The notes beneath the pieces are model-generated. The model saw only the letters and a program-made list of their open reading frames with translations, made no database searches and was not told the DNA's origin. 64,000 nt of DNA, taken from assembly GCA_946122785.1 (NCBI GenBank), contig CAMGYJ010000004.1:9012150-9076149 (forward strand), in the 5' to 3' direction. Shown one piece after another: positions 45,508-55,428 of the stretch (positions are counted from its first letter, which is position 1; every line of letters begins with the position of its first letter). Made by a program: the position numbers and the translations under genes. The stretch is from Linum tenue. Its lineage: Eukaryota > Streptophyta > Magnoliopsida > Malpighiales > Linaceae.

Positions 45508-45892
45508 ATTGCCCCCCAGTTAGGCGCCTACCCTTTGGTGGGGGCCTAACTAACCTGTTCGCCCTCTTTTGGTTCTCCAGCTCTTCTCGGGGAGCACGCC
45601 TCGCCGTCACCTCCCCCGAAGGTGCGTCTCTGGGTCTCATTATTTCCGCCGACTGAGGCGCCCTTGCTCCCTTCTTCGTGCTAGATTTTCTTTTTTCTTT
45701 TCATTTATTGTCGGCCGACGGTTGGGCTTCCGCCTTGATTGCGGACTAACCCTTGGGTTTCCACCTCGGTCACTGTACCCCACTCCCTTCCCCCTAGGCT
45801 GAAACGATTTCAAATTTCGAATTTTGAATTCGCTTCAGCCTACCTGACGGTTCGGCTTACCACCCCGCTCTTTCCCCCCTTTTTTCTTTCGC

Positions 45893-45900
45893 CTATAAAT
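45893..45900 (+). promoter_or_regulatory. TATA box of the antisense gene in the Gypsy element
   Basis: CTATAAAT occurs in a TC-rich setting, followed about 190 bp later by the ATG at 46088. It lies inside the element, outside the LTR, and points opposite to gag-pol. Confidence 0.65.
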
Positions 45901-46087
45901 TGCCTCCTCTTGCTTCTGTCGCTCTCACTTTTGCAAAAACTCCCCCTCTCTCTTCTTCCTCTCTCTAAAATCTTTGTGCTTTGCGTCGAGTGCCTTTGTC
46001 CAGACTTCGGCCACTTCCCCCGGCCAACCAGCTAGGCGCCTTACAGAGCTCGGCCCCTTCTTTCTAAGTCTTCACCCATCGAGAATC

Positions 46088-48871
46088 ATGGCGTCCTCAA
46101 ACCAACCAGGCTCCTCTAAGATGGCGCCTTCCAACGCCACCCCATCCGCCTCGGCGCCTCCTCCTACGGGGCCCCCCACTGTTGCGCCTTCCGACGTGCC
46201 CAACTCTGCGCCTTCCGCCACGAACCCAACGGCGCCGTCCGCCGCTCCAGGCGCCGCACAAGGTACCCCGCACTCTGTCCTCCCCTTACTCGTTTTATGT
46301 TAGTACGTCGCGCCTTGTGTTGATCGGTTGTGAAAAATAAGCTGTTACCCCTCCTTTGCTTCCACCATTACCCCCCCATGTCGTGGCTTGGGCGCCTTTC
46401 GTCGTTAGTCGAGTCTCCCCTCCGTGGGCGCCCTTCTTGATCTCCTCCTTTCTTTCTGACGTAGGCACCCGCGCGCCTCGAGAGTACGTGATAAGCCAGT
46501 GGGGCAACATGTGGCCTCCTGGGTATGCGCCCACAGATACCGACCTTATGACCGAGGAAGACGCCGGGCCACCTTACGCCTCCAAAATTCTTTATTCCCG
46601 CTTCACCTCACTCATTCGGGCGGCGCAAATGCCCGCCGACTGGCGTTACGCGCACCCCTCCCCCGTGGCGCGTGTGGGGGTGTGCGGGGAGGGATGGATA
46701 GGCGTATACCAGGAGTACGCCCGCTTCGGGCTTCGCTTCCCGATTGATCCCATCCTCGAAGGCGTGCTACACCTTTGTCGGTGCTCCCTAGGGCGCCTTT
46801 CCCCAGTCATCATATTGTATACCGTCCTTTTCCGCCTCAAATGCCGCCAACATAATATCCTTCCCTCTTTCAAACTTTTTCGGCATTTCTTTACTATGAT
46901 TAGGAGCCCCAACTGCTTCAGCCTGCAAAGGCGCTCGAAGCTGGGCTATCACTTCATAAGCCAAGGCAAGAAGATGGGGCGCTCATGGTTTGAGTCCTTC
47001 TTCTTTGTCCGCCCCCGCGACACGCCTTTCTTTGAGAGCGGAGCCGCTCCTTTGACTCAGTGGTCCTTCGGGGACGAGGCCGAGTTCAATAACCACCCCC
47101 TCCTCAACAAGGCGGAGGAAGACATGGTGCGGCTCCTCTCTAGTGTACCCATAAGTCTGAAGAAGGACGATGCGTATGCCCAGTACTTATCAGAGTTCTA
47201 CGATGATGGTAGCGTTCGTGCGCCCTACTTGTGTGCCTTCCCCTTTGCGCGCCTTGCTAACCTTGCTTTTGTTTCTCTTCGCAGGTACGGTGTTTACCAG
47301 CGTGACGGACCTCATACGCTCGAAGCTTCACCTGATCCCCCCAAAGGCGCCGCGTAAACGTGGCAAGTCCGGCAAAGCGAAGGCCGCTTCCTCCCAAACC
47401 GCGCCGAAACGGCCACTCCGTGTGAGGATCATCTCAAATCCTCCGGCGCGCACAGAAGGCGCACCGTCTCCCTCCGCTCATGACGTCCCCCAACCATCCT
47501 ACAACTCCCCCATCCATCTTGATGACAATCGAGGCGCCTCTCCCTCTCATCACAGTCGAGGCGCCTCCCCTTCTCCTCGCAGTCAGGGCGCAACGTCCCA
47601 GACTCCCACTCGCGCCTCCAGTCAAGCCGAGGCGTCCGAGAAGAGGCCGGCGGAACCTCTGTTGTCAGCCGCGAAGAAGGCCAAAATCGACCATGTGATC
47701 GCCTCGGGCGTGCCAGCTAGCCTGGTGATGCCCAGCGTGGGAGAGCATACGGGGAAGGTCTTGCCCCCCTACTTTCAGCCGCCTTCACGACCCCTCGAAA
47801 AGGTCAACGTAGGCGTACCAGTTAGGGCGGCCAAAGATGCGAGCGCCGCTATGCAGATGGTGCTCTCTCACGCCGCCGTGATCGAGCGCCCCGACCACCT
47901 GAAGTCCAACAGGCCTCTGCGCACAATGGCCAATCTCTCCGTGCAGGTAAGGCGCCTGTTCCCTAGGCTTCCTTTGTTGATTCTCAACTTTGCTGGCCAA
48001 CGAATTCTAACCTTTTTGCCTTGTGCCCGTGTTAGATGATGATGCTGATCGAGTCCACTGCGCGTGAATTCGACCGGATGACAAAAGAGAGCTTGACCGC
48101 CGACGGGGCTGCTGAGCGCCTTCGCGAGGAGCTGGCCTCTGCTCGCGAGGCGCAGGAGGCTCTGACCAAGGCGCGGGACGACGCTCAAAAGGAGGCCCAG
48201 GCGTGGGCAGCGAAGCTCTCGACCGGCATTGAGGCGGAGCGCGAAAGGATCAAGAAGTCCGTCGAGGAAGAGTGCAAGAAGCGCTACGAGGCGCAGGCCA
48301 ATGTGATTCGAGCCGAGGCGGCCGAGGTAGAGAGGCAGCTGCGTGAGAAGGAGGCGTCTCTTCTTGCCGAGCGTGATAAGTATACGCTGAGGCACGGACC
48401 TTCTCGGAGGATCTGAAGAGGGCCTCCAAGGCCAAGGAACAGTGCCAGAAGGAATTGAAGGCGGCCACTGCTGAAGTGGAGCGCCTCACGAAGGACCTTC
48501 TGGACTACCCGCAGTCGGCGGCCGGCAAAAGCTTCCAAGCTGATAATGTGATCAGCACGGTGAAAATGCTCCGAGACAAGTTCAACAAGGACGTCCCCGA
48601 TGTGGAGTTCGACCCGATGGCAATGATCATGCATATTCTGAAGTTCATGGATAGTGGCCGCCAGGCTAGCGAGCTGGCGCCTATAGTCGGGCTGGACGTC
48701 CCGCCAGTGAATGAGGAGGATGAAGAGGCTGAGAGCGGGGAGGATGAAGATGAGGAGGATGAAGGCGCCAATGAGGGGGGTGCCGACCAAGAAGGCGCAA
48801 GTGACGGAGGGGGGCGCTCGTTCGAGGAGCAGGGGACACCAGAGGGGGCGGTTCACAGTGAGGATGAGTGA
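46088..48871 (+). CDS. Antisense spliced gene of the Gypsy element (putative gypsy-type transposon domain)
   Basis: Four exons fit GT-AG rules with consistent phases: 46088-46262, 46465-47208, 47285-47946 and 48036-48871. The first exon encodes a Ser/Pro/Ala-rich leader (MASSNQPGSSKMAPSN). Exon 2 encodes the plant domain known as putative gypsy type transposon (Pfam Transposase_28): GVYQEYARFGLRFPIDP, then a RRSKLGYHFIS block and WFESFFFVRPRD. Exon 3 is basic and proline/serine-rich (KAPRKRGKSGKAKA). Exon 4 is a coiled coil (AERLREELASAREAQEAL) with a very acidic tail (EDEEAESGEDEDEEDEG). Total exon length is one base short of a multiple of three, and the frame changes near 48375-48385, so this copy is probably disabled by one deletion. 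It is tail-to-tail with gag-pol, whose stop is at 49474. The molecular role of this domain is not established. Confidence 0.82.
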
Positions 48872-49121
48872 ACCAAGGCTTGCGCCTACTTGTTGCTTTA
48901 AATTTCAAGGGATGTAATTGCTGGCCAAATTTGTAATGAACTTATGTTTTCAGACTAAGGTGTTTGCTTTTGTGCATACGCCTTACTCGGGCGATGTTTT
49001 TCTTACTCGGGGTATATTCTAGCCTAGACGATCATGATTCTTAAGGAGTATTACGAGCGTCTTTTGATGCCAAGACATCAAAATAGGGTGCTCTGCCACT
49101 CCTGCGCCTCATCAACCATAC

Positions 49122-49357
49122 CACGATATTAAGGCGCGAGAGAAGGGCGCTTTACGATATTAAGGCGCGAACGTCAAGGCGCTTTACCAACCCAACCACG
49201 ATGTTAAGGCGCAATAATAGGGCGCTTTACGATACAAAGGCGCAAAAGTAGGGCGCTTTACCAAAAATGTTGTTACATTCTCGAGGCGCAAAAAGGGGGC
49301 GCTTTACGATTCACACTACTAACGACCTATGGCGCAAAAGGAAGGCGCTTTACGATA
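49122..49357. repeat. GGCGC...GCGCTTTAC tandem array in the Gypsy 3' region
   Basis: Six degenerate units start with (AA)GGCGC at about 49131, 49162, 49206, 49237, 49284 and 49331, spaced 31, 44, 31, 47 and 47 bp. Each has a second half GGCGCTTTACGAT or GGCGCTTTACCAA. GCGC/GCGC plus AA/TT could pair within a unit. The array lies between the ends of gag-pol and the antisense gene. Confidence 0.85.
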
Positions 49358-49473
49358 CTTCACTTGGGCGCGTGGGGCGACGCGCTTGCAGTAATAATAG
49401 ACCCCCTACACTCAAACACTTACTATCTCATGCCGACCAAAACACAGACGCCTTTCCTTCTGTTGCTGCCGCG

Positions 49474-52400
49474 TCATTCAGAGGCTTCCCCTAACTCGGA
49501 CCCATGGTACGCCCTAAGGTTCTGCGCGTTCCATGTCCGCTTGATCGCCTTTCCCCCAGGGCGCTCCAGTTTGAACGTGGCCGGACCTATCACCTCGCGA
49601 ACGCGGTACGGACCCTTCCACTTGGGGGCGAGCTTTCCCTCACATGGGTTCGGTCGGAAGTCCCGTCGAAGCACCATACTGCCGAGGCGTATCTGATGGG
49701 GGCGCATCTTACGGTTATAGTACTTGGCTACCTGTCGTTTCATGGCCTCGAGCCGAACTGAAGCAACATCGCGGCGCTCCTCCAGCATGTCGAGATCATG
49801 CACGCGTTCCTCCCCGTTGGCCGACTCCTCATATTCCGCCATACGATGCGTGGGGAAACGCATCTCCACTGGGAGAACCGCCTCGCTGCCATAAGTTAAC
49901 GCAAACGGCGTCTCTCCCGTTGCCACCTTATGCGTCGTTCTGTGTGCCCAGAGCACGCCCGGGAGCTCCTCAACCCATCTCCCCTTGGCCTCTAACAATC
50001 TCGTATGGAGCCCATGCAAGATGCTTTTGTTTGCCGCCTCTGCCTGCCCGTTGGCCTGGGGGTAAGCCACGGACGAGAATCGTAGCACCACCCCCTTCTC
50101 GTCACAGAAGTCTATGAATTGACGGCAGTCGAATTGCTTGCCATGGTCAGCCACGATCGATTCAGGAAGCCCAAACCGAGAGAAGATATTCTTAGTCGTA
50201 AACTTCCTGACCTGGGCCTGGGTGATAGACGCCAAGGGTTCAGCTTCCACCCACTTCGAGAAGTAGTCAACCGCTACGATGAGGTACTTCATCTGTCCGG
50301 GCGCCTTCGGGAAGGGTCCCAACAGGTCCATCCCCCATTGCGAAAATGGCCAAGCCCCCACATTGCCTTGCATGGGCGCTTGTGGTACGTGCACGTCGTT
50401 GGAGTGGATCTGGCATTGGTGGCAGCCCTCCACGTGCTTCTTGGCGTCTTTCCTGATGGAGGGCCAGTAGTAACCTTGGCGTAACAACACTTTCTCGAGG
50501 CTACGCGCGCCTGCATGCATGCCACAGGCGCCCAGGTGCACCTCTGCAATTGCCTCTGCTCCTTCCGCCTCAGTGAGGCACCTCAGGTACGCTCCCGAAT
50601 GCGACCTTTTGTACAAGCGCCCTTCCAGTATCGTGCAACGGGCTGCCTTACGCCTCACTTGCCACGCCTGCCTAGCGTCTTCGGGGATCGTTCCGTGGGT
50701 TAGGTAGGCCTTGATTGGACCCATCCACCCCTGCTCCTCATTATCCTGCGCCTCTATCACCCCGACCATTGGTTCGCACGACGGGTGCTCCTTTGTGACG
50801 ATGACGTGCCTTTCGCTCTCGAAGTCAGTAGCCGTGGCCAGTTTTGACAGCGCGTCCGCGTGGGAATTCTCCTCTCTCGGGACATGAGTGAATTCGACGT
50901 GATCGAACCAGCCGCGCATTCCCTCGATCCTTTTTAGGTGCTCCCCCAACGACTCTTCCTTCACCTCAAACACGCCGTTCAACTGGTTTACTACCAAAGC
51001 GGAGTCAGAGCGGACCTGAACCCTTCGCGCCCCCAGCTCTCGCGCCGCGTTCAGCCCCGCTATTACAGCCTCGTACTCCGCCGCGTTGTTAGTCTTCAGC
51101 GTAGAGAATCGAAGCGCCAACTCATGCATGGCGCCGGTGGGGTTAATGACCACTACTCCTGCGCCTGCCCCAACCCGGCTGGCCGCTCCGTCAACGTAGA
51201 CCTGCCAGCTTTCGTTTACCCCATCTCCCTTGCTCACCACTCCTTCTGCCGCGAAGTCTGCCAATACTTGCGCCTTGATAGCTGGGCGGGGTGCGTACTT
51301 GATGTCGTACTCGCTAAGTTGCACCGCCCACTTCACCATGCGCCCCGCCACATCCATAGAGCCTAAGGTCCGTTTCAACGGTAAGTTCGTGAGTACCACG
51401 ACAGCGTGTGCCTGAAAATATGGGCGCAGCTTCTCCGCCGCGGACACCACGGCTAAGGCCGCCTTTTCTATGGGTGCATACCGTGTCTCCGGACCCGTCA
51501 TCACCTTGCTCACATAGTACACTGGATGCTCCTCTCCATCCGCTTCCGCCCTCGAGACCAAGACCGCACTCACCGCCGTTCGCGACACCGCTATGTAGAG
51601 GTATAGCACTTCGCCCATCCGGGGCGCCGTCATAACAGTCGGTGACACCAGGATACTCTTCAATCTTTCGAACGCCGCATCGCATTCCTCAGTCCACTTA
51701 AATCGAGCCGCCCTCTTCAAGACCTGAAAAAAGGGGGCCCCCACGTCGGCCGAACGGGGTATGAACCGCCCTAGCGCGGCCAGGCGTCCATTCAGACTCT
51801 GCACCTCCTTGGGCGTCCTTGGCGGCTCGAGGCGCCTAATCGCCTCCACCTGTCTCGGGTTGGCCTCGATTCCTCTTTTAGTGATCATGAAGCCTAAAAA
51901 CTTTCCCGCCTCCGCTCCGAAAACACACTTGAGGGGGTTGAGTCGAAGGGAGTGCGAGCGCATAGTCTCGAACGTCTCGCGCAGGTCTTTCAGATGGTCC
52001 TCTCTTCGTTTACTCTTGACTACCGGGTCATCTACATATGCCTCGACGTTCCTCCCGATCTGCCTCTGGAACACCGTGTTCACCATACGCTGGTACGTCG
52101 CCCCCGCGTTCTTCAGCCCAAAGGACATGACCTTATAACGAAAATTGCCGAAGGAGGTCATGAAGGTCGTCTTCTCCCGATCTTCCTCGCACATGAGGAT
52201 TTGGTGGTAGCCGGAAAACATGTCTAGGAAGCTCAGCGCCTCGTGGTAGGCGGTCGCATCCACCAGTTGATCGATGCGGGGCATCGGATATGTGTCCGAG
52301 GGGCACACACGGTTAAGGCTTGTGTAATCTACGCACATCCTCCAATCCCCCAGCGCCTTCGGGACTAGCACCACATTGGACAACCAAGTCGTGTACTTGG

Positions 52401-54825
52401 CTTCCTCCACGAACCCTGCATCAAGCAACTTTCTCACTTCCTTACGCAGCGCCTCCTCCTTTTCCTCCGACAACGGCCGCCTCTTCTGTTGCACGGGGCG
52501 CACCCCCTTCTCAACCGACAACCGATGCACCGCTATTTCAGGGCTCACCCCCGGCATTTCGCGTGCGCTCCAGGCGAAAAGGTCTGCAAACTCTTTCAGC
52601 AACCCCACCAGTGACTCGGCTGCCTCACCACTTGTATGGGCGGAGATACGCACACACCTCTCCGGTCGCCCGTCGTCCAGAGGCACTTGGATCTCTGCAT
52701 CAGCCGCCTCCGCTCTCGGTAAGTCTTCGGGACGCACGTCTATGTTGTACATCTGCATTCTTTTAACGAGCCGGGCCTCCTGCGACGCCTCGCCCCTGGA
52801 CACCCCGACCCCCTTCGGGGTTACAAATTTCAAGACTTGGTGACACGGCGACGCCACCCCGTTAAACAGGGCTAGGAGTGGGCGCCCCAGGATGGCGTTG
52901 TAGTTGGAGGGACAGTCGACGATGCCAAAATCGACAGTGTGCGTGACCCGATGCTCCTCCTCCTCTAGCGTGACGGGGAGACTCACGTGCCCCACGACTT
53001 GCGCCGGCACTCCGGAGAACCCCACCAAGACTGTGTCCGCCGGCCTCACTATGTTTGGCGATAATTGCATCTTCTCGAAGGTGGACCGGAACAGCACATC
53101 CATTGAGCTCCCCGTGTCCACCAGCATCCTCTTTACCTCGCATCCTGCGACCACCCCCCTGATCTCCAATGCCTCGACCGATGGGATCCGGCACGCCTCC
53201 TCCGGAGCTTCGTTGAAGTGGATCCGCACAGCGGCGCGCGCGCTGGCGGTGGCCGACCTAAGCCGCCTTCCTTCTTCCAACTTCTGCCTCAGATCCACGG
53301 TGCCGGTGATAGCTTCAATCGTCAATCTTACTCTGGCGGGGTTGGTCTCAGGTTCAACTTCGAATGGAGGGGGCGGCAATCCCTCGCCTCCGCCCAACGC
53401 TCCAATCCGGGCGTCGTCCGTCTTCCCTTCCTCTACGCTTCTCGGAGGCGCTGCCACCTTCTCTTCTTGTGCCATGAATGTTCGCTGTGCCTTGTCCTCC
53501 GCCTTTTTCACAAAGTCGTTCAACATCCCCTTGTCCACCAACCCCTGAATCTCCGACTTGAGTTGGTAGCAGTCGGCCGTGTGGTGCCCCCTCTCGCGAT
53601 GGAACTCGCAAAATCTGTCTAAGTTCTGCTCATTCGGGCGCCCCCGCATGGGGCCAGGCCAGCGCAGGTGGTACCCCTTGTCCCTTGCATATTGCAGTAC
53701 ATTCCGCAAGGTGTCATTGAGCTCGGTGAAGTTCGTCACACTCCTGGGCGGGAAGCGTGGCGCCTCGAGTCGGCGGACACTCTGGGGATAGCCCTGTGGG
53801 CCCGGCGGGGCGGGGGGTGGACGGGTTGCCCGCGCCGCCTCGGTCTCGTCGGGGCGTGCCTCCCTTCGCTCCATCCTCCTCGCCGCTAACGTCTCTTCCA
53901 ACATGATGACTTTCTGCACCCGACGGTCCAAATCCTCCGTGGACACCACATCGCGCTTCGAAAGCGCCCGGCAAAGCTCCTCGCTATTGGTGCACTCGTC
54001 CAAGCAACAGCCCAGGACCGGGGGCTTGACGTCCTTGACCGCCATTGCTACGGACATCCACCGCTCATAGAAATCTCGAAGCGCTTCGCCCTTTCGCTGC
54101 CTGACCTTAAACAACGCGCTGATTGTCAGGTTCCGGCGCTTCCGGCTGGCAAACTTGGAGAGGAACATGGCCGCAAATTGCTCAAAGCTATCGATCCTCC
54201 CTTCTTCGATCTGATGATACCAGTCCAGCACCACGCCGACAAAGGTTGAGGGGAAGGCGCGACAGAGCGTGGCGTCCGAGCTATTGTACAATTGCATCTT
54301 GGTGAAGTAGTTGTTCAGGTGGTCTTCCGGGTCGGTCGTGCCGTCGTAGCTGGGTAGCGCCGGTATGACCGAGTTTGCTTGCTCCGCCAGGACGCTTCGC
54401 GCCAGCGGCTGGCGTACTCCCCACGGACGCCCCAGGCGCCTGGGCGCCCATGCGTTGCGCTCCTCGTAGTCCGACGCCTCGTGCCGTTCCGGGTGACCTG
54501 CGTCTTCGGTGCGTCTAAACGCGCTGGTCATCCCCTCTTCCTCGTCCTCGCGGTCCCTCTTCCTCCCGCCGTGGGGAGGCGCGACGCCCCCTCCTTTCTT
54601 TAGGACCTCCACCTCCTTCCTTAGAGCCTCGAGCGCCTGGGCCTGCTCCTCAATGATGCTGATCAGGTGTTCCTTGGTCAACGTGTCCCCCTCCGAATGT
54701 GCCGTTCCTTGCGCCTCTTCATCTCCTCCCTGCGCCTCCTCGGAGGCGTGAGGTGCCTCCTCCGAGTCAGCATCGTTCAGGGCGCGATTCCCCTCGCCTT
54801 CCCCCTGGGCCGCTTCTTCCATCAT
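49474..54825 (-). CDS. Gypsy (Tat) Gag-Pol polyprotein, 1783 residues
   Basis: It starts at the ATG at 54825 (MMEEAAQGEG). Gag is at about 150-300 (YDGTTDPEDHLNNY, RQRKGEALRDFYERW), with a divergent CX3HX5HX3C-like knuckle near 405-418 (CEFHRERGHHTADC). The aspartic protease is near 569 (MLVDTGSSMDVLF). RT follows (WRMCVDYTSLN), with its catalytic box near 930 reading AYVDDPVVKS. A first RNase H precedes a second, archaeal-type RNase H near 1209 (WQVYVDGAASRVGAGAG, VRSDSALVVNQL, HADALSKLA), the Tat signature. Integrase has an HHCC finger, D near 1499 (GMDLLGP), D near 1559 in ADHGKQF and E near 1594 (QANGQAEAANK). The C terminus has a GPYRVREVIGP motif and no chromodomain was recognised. The frame has no stop, but YVDDP and DHG are unusual near catalytic residues. 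Confidence 0.95.
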   Translation of the reverse strand: MMEEAAQGEGEGNRALNDADSEEAPHASEEAQGGDEEAQGTAHSEGDTLTKEHLISIIEEQAQALEALRKEVEVLKKGGGVAPPHGGRKRDREDEEEGMTSAFRRTEDAGHPERHEASDYEERNAWAPRRLGRPWGVRQPLARSVLAEQANSVIPALPSYDGTTDPEDHLNNYFTKMQLYNSSDATLCRAFPSTFVGVVLDWYHQIEEGRIDSFEQFAAMFLSKFASRKRRNLTISALFKVRQRKGEALRDFYERWMSVAMAVKDVKPPVLGCCLDECTNSEELCRALSKRDVVSTEDLDRRVQKVIMLEETLAARRMERREARPDETEAARATRPPPAPPGPQGYPQSVRRLEAPRFPPRSVTNFTELNDTLRNVLQYARDKGYHLRWPGPMRGRPNEQNLDRFCEFHRERGHHTADCYQLKSEIQGLVDKGMLNDFVKKAEDKAQRTFMAQEEKVAAPPRSVEEGKTDDARIGALGGGEGLPPPPFEVEPETNPARVRLTIEAITGTVDLRQKLEEGRRLRSATASARAAVRIHFNEAPEEACRIPSVEALEIRGVVAGCEVKRMLVDTGSSMDVLFRSTFEKMQLSPNIVRPADTVLVGFSGVPAQVVGHVSLPVTLEEEEHRVTHTVDFGIVDCPSNYNAILGRPLLALFNGVASPCHQVLKFVTPKGVGVSRGEASQEARLVKRMQMYNIDVRPEDLPRAEAADAEIQVPLDDGRPERCVRISAHTSGEAAESLVGLLKEFADLFAWSAREMPGVSPEIAVHRLSVEKGVRPVQQKRRPLSEEKEEALRKEVRKLLDAGFVEEAKYTTWLSNVVLVPKALGDWRMCVDYTSLNRVCPSDTYPMPRIDQLVDATAYHEALSFLDMFSGYHQILMCEEDREKTTFMTSFGNFRYKVMSFGLKNAGATYQRMVNTVFQRQIGRNVEAYVDDPVVKSKRREDHLKDLRETFETMRSHSLRLNPLKCVFGAEAGKFLGFMITKRGIEANPRQVEAIRRLEPPRTPKEVQSLNGRLAALGRFIPRSADVGAPFFQVLKRAARFKWTEECDAAFERLKSILVSPTVMTAPRMGEVLYLYIAVSRTAVSAVLVSRAEADGEEHPVYYVSKVMTGPETRYAPIEKAALAVVSAAEKLRPYFQAHAVVVLTNLPLKRTLGSMDVAGRMVKWAVQLSEYDIKYAPRPAIKAQVLADFAAEGVVSKGDGVNESWQVYVDGAASRVGAGAGVVVINPTGAMHELALRFSTLKTNNAAEYEAVIAGLNAARELGARRVQVRSDSALVVNQLNGVFEVKEESLGEHLKRIEGMRGWFDHVEFTHVPREENSHADALSKLATATDFESERHVIVTKEHPSCEPMVGVIEAQDNEEQGWMGPIKAYLTHGTIPEDARQAWQVRRKAARCTILEGRLYKRSHSGAYLRCLTEAEGAEAIAEVHLGACGMHAGARSLEKVLLRQGYYWPSIRKDAKKHVEGCHQCQIHSNDVHVPQAPMQGNVGAWPFSQWGMDLLGPFPKAPGQMKYLIVAVDYFSKWVEAEPLASITQAQVRKFTTKNIFSRFGLPESIVADHGKQFDCRQFIDFCDEKGVVLRFSSVAYPQANGQAEAANKSILHGLHTRLLEAKGRWVEELPGVLWAHRTTHKVATGETPFALTYGSEAVLPVEMRFPTHRMAEYEESANGEERVHDLDMLEERRDVASVRLEAMKRQVAKYYNRKMRPHQIRLGSMVLRRDFRPNPCEGKLAPKWKGPYRVREVIGPATFKLERPGGKAIKRTWNAQNLRAYHGSELGEASE

Positions 54826-54869
54826 CGTGATGCTCGTAGTGGTTATACCCCCCTATCTGGCGCGCCAAT

Positions 54870-55423
54870 TGTTTGTGCCACGTACGCCTTGCCGTCGGCT
54901 GATCCCTCGAACCCTCTGGACTTTCCCCACGCTTCGCCCCCCACGCTTCCCTCCTGCACACAGCGAGGCGCCCGAACCCCTTTGCAAGGGCTCATTAGCA
55001 CTCCAACGCTCAAGTCAGGATGAATTCTAGAGAGAGAAGTGAGATGTAAGTTTTAGAGAGAAGTTATGACCTGAGTAAATGAGCTTCACCCACTTCACTA
55101 TTTATACCCGAGGTAGGGCCGACCATTGCCCCCCAGATCCGCCCTACGTCATCTCCTCATTAAATGCACTGTACCTTACTCCTCCCTGGCGCCCCGACAC
55201 TCTGACACCGGTCGGCGCCACCGAGGCGCCCGGCCCTACCCTTGTCTCCTCCGTACGCTTCTGACCGTTACCCCTTCTCCTTGTCGTCATGCGCCCCCTC
55301 TTGGGCCCGGACTCACCGCTTGGGCCCTGGCCTCTGGTCCGCCCTTGGGCCATACCTCTTCTTTGCCAGGCCCACAGTCATACTGGCCCTTCAATTGGGC
55401 CTTTCTTTGCATGCCCCCCAACA
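54870..55423 (-). repeat. 5' LTR of the Gypsy element
   Basis: 554 bp. A minus-strand TATAAATA (plus 55099-55106) is the likely gag-pol promoter. It is followed at the 55424 side by the ATTTT TSD. Confidence 0.95.
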
Positions 55424-55428
55424 ATTTT

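Larger units (their letters stand above)
44957..55423 (-). mobile_element. Tat-lineage Gypsy retrotransposon with antisense gene
   Basis: The 10.5-kb element has LTRs at 44957-45507 (3') and 54870-55423 (5'), and a TSD of ATTTT (44952-44956 and 55424-55428). LTR ends are canonical TG...CA. On the minus strand a primer site-like TGGCGCGCCAGATAGG lies two bases after the 5' LTR, and AACTGGGGGGCAAT (polypurine tract) precedes the 3' LTR. LTRs differ by about two substitutions and one 3-bp indel, so insertion is recent. A second RNase H domain before integrase and an antisense frame near the 3' LTR are both known Tat-lineage traits. Confidence 0.96.

Noticed and set aside
45213..45656. Overlapping frames in both strands of the Gypsy LTR and its edge
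   Set aside because: They are produced by GC-rich LTR sequence; the same frames recur at 55126-55434 without known domains.
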